A DNA stretch of 13,635 nucleotides from Deltaproteobacteria bacterium (lineage in GTDB: Bacteria > Bdellovibrionota_F > JAHFAK01), in assembly GCA_023250585.1 (NCBI GenBank), contig JAHFAK010000040.1, positions 1 to 13,635 on the forward strand, given 5' to 3'. The notes beneath the pieces are model-generated. The model ran no database searches. It had not been told where the DNA came from and saw only the letters and a list, made by a program, of their open reading frames with translations. The position numbers and the translations under genes were made by a program. This document shows positions 13,635 through 13,635 of the stretch, piece after piece (position 1 is the first letter of the stretch; each line of letters begins with the position of its first letter).

Positions 13635-13635
13635 G

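Overview
The window is AT-rich bacterial DNA, probably from a Gram-negative. It carries a lipoprotein with a lipobox, several Sec signal peptides, AGGAG-type ribosome binding sites and sigma-70-like promoters. An acyl-CoA metabolism gene set of the kind seen in deltaproteobacterial and other uncultured lineages lies beside exported proteins with no obvious family. I cannot name the organism from sequence alone.

Layout. (1) 1-721, minus: an exported protein cut by the window edge. (2) 997-2355, plus: an SCP2-type thiolase-fold protein that lacks the thiolase nucleophile cysteine. (3) 2356-2645: two back-to-back palindromic, non-coding elements, a ~130 bp hairpin with 16 bp perfect outer arms and then a hairpin with 39 bp perfect arms. 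(4) 2715-3577, plus: a MntA/HepT (nucleotidyltransferase/HEPN) toxin-antitoxin pair. (5) 3616-8882: three exported proteins. These are an unrecognised one (minus), a probable TraB/TIKI-like one (plus), and a 1070-residue lipoprotein (minus) with a somatomedin-B-like cysteine knot followed by 13 calcium-binding thrombospondin type 3 repeats. (6) 9103-13420, plus: a tight operon of a DUF35 zinc-ribbon/OB-fold protein, an acetyl-CoA-synthetase-like acyl-CoA ligase and a long acyl-CoA dehydrogenase. (7) 13518-13634, minus: the C-terminus of another gene cut by the edge.

How the genes fit together. The ligase can activate a carboxylic acid to its CoA ester and the dehydrogenase can introduce an alpha,beta double bond. 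The DUF35 protein is the usual partner of SCP2-type thiolase-like enzymes, and the obvious candidate partner here is the gene at 997, about 6.7 kb upstream. Because that protein has Gly where thiolases have the acylated Cys, C-C cleavage by a retro-aldol reaction (as in Ltp2/ChsH2 of steroid side-chain degradation) is a better hypothesis than thiolysis. The stretch between these two halves is full of accessory features: palindromic elements, a toxin-antitoxin pair and exported proteins. This suggests a once-contiguous operon interrupted by inserted DNA. A perfect CRP/FNR-type dyad lies upstream of the DUF35 operon, and a 13 bp inverted repeat pairs with the thiolase ribosome binding site, so both halves show candidate regulation.
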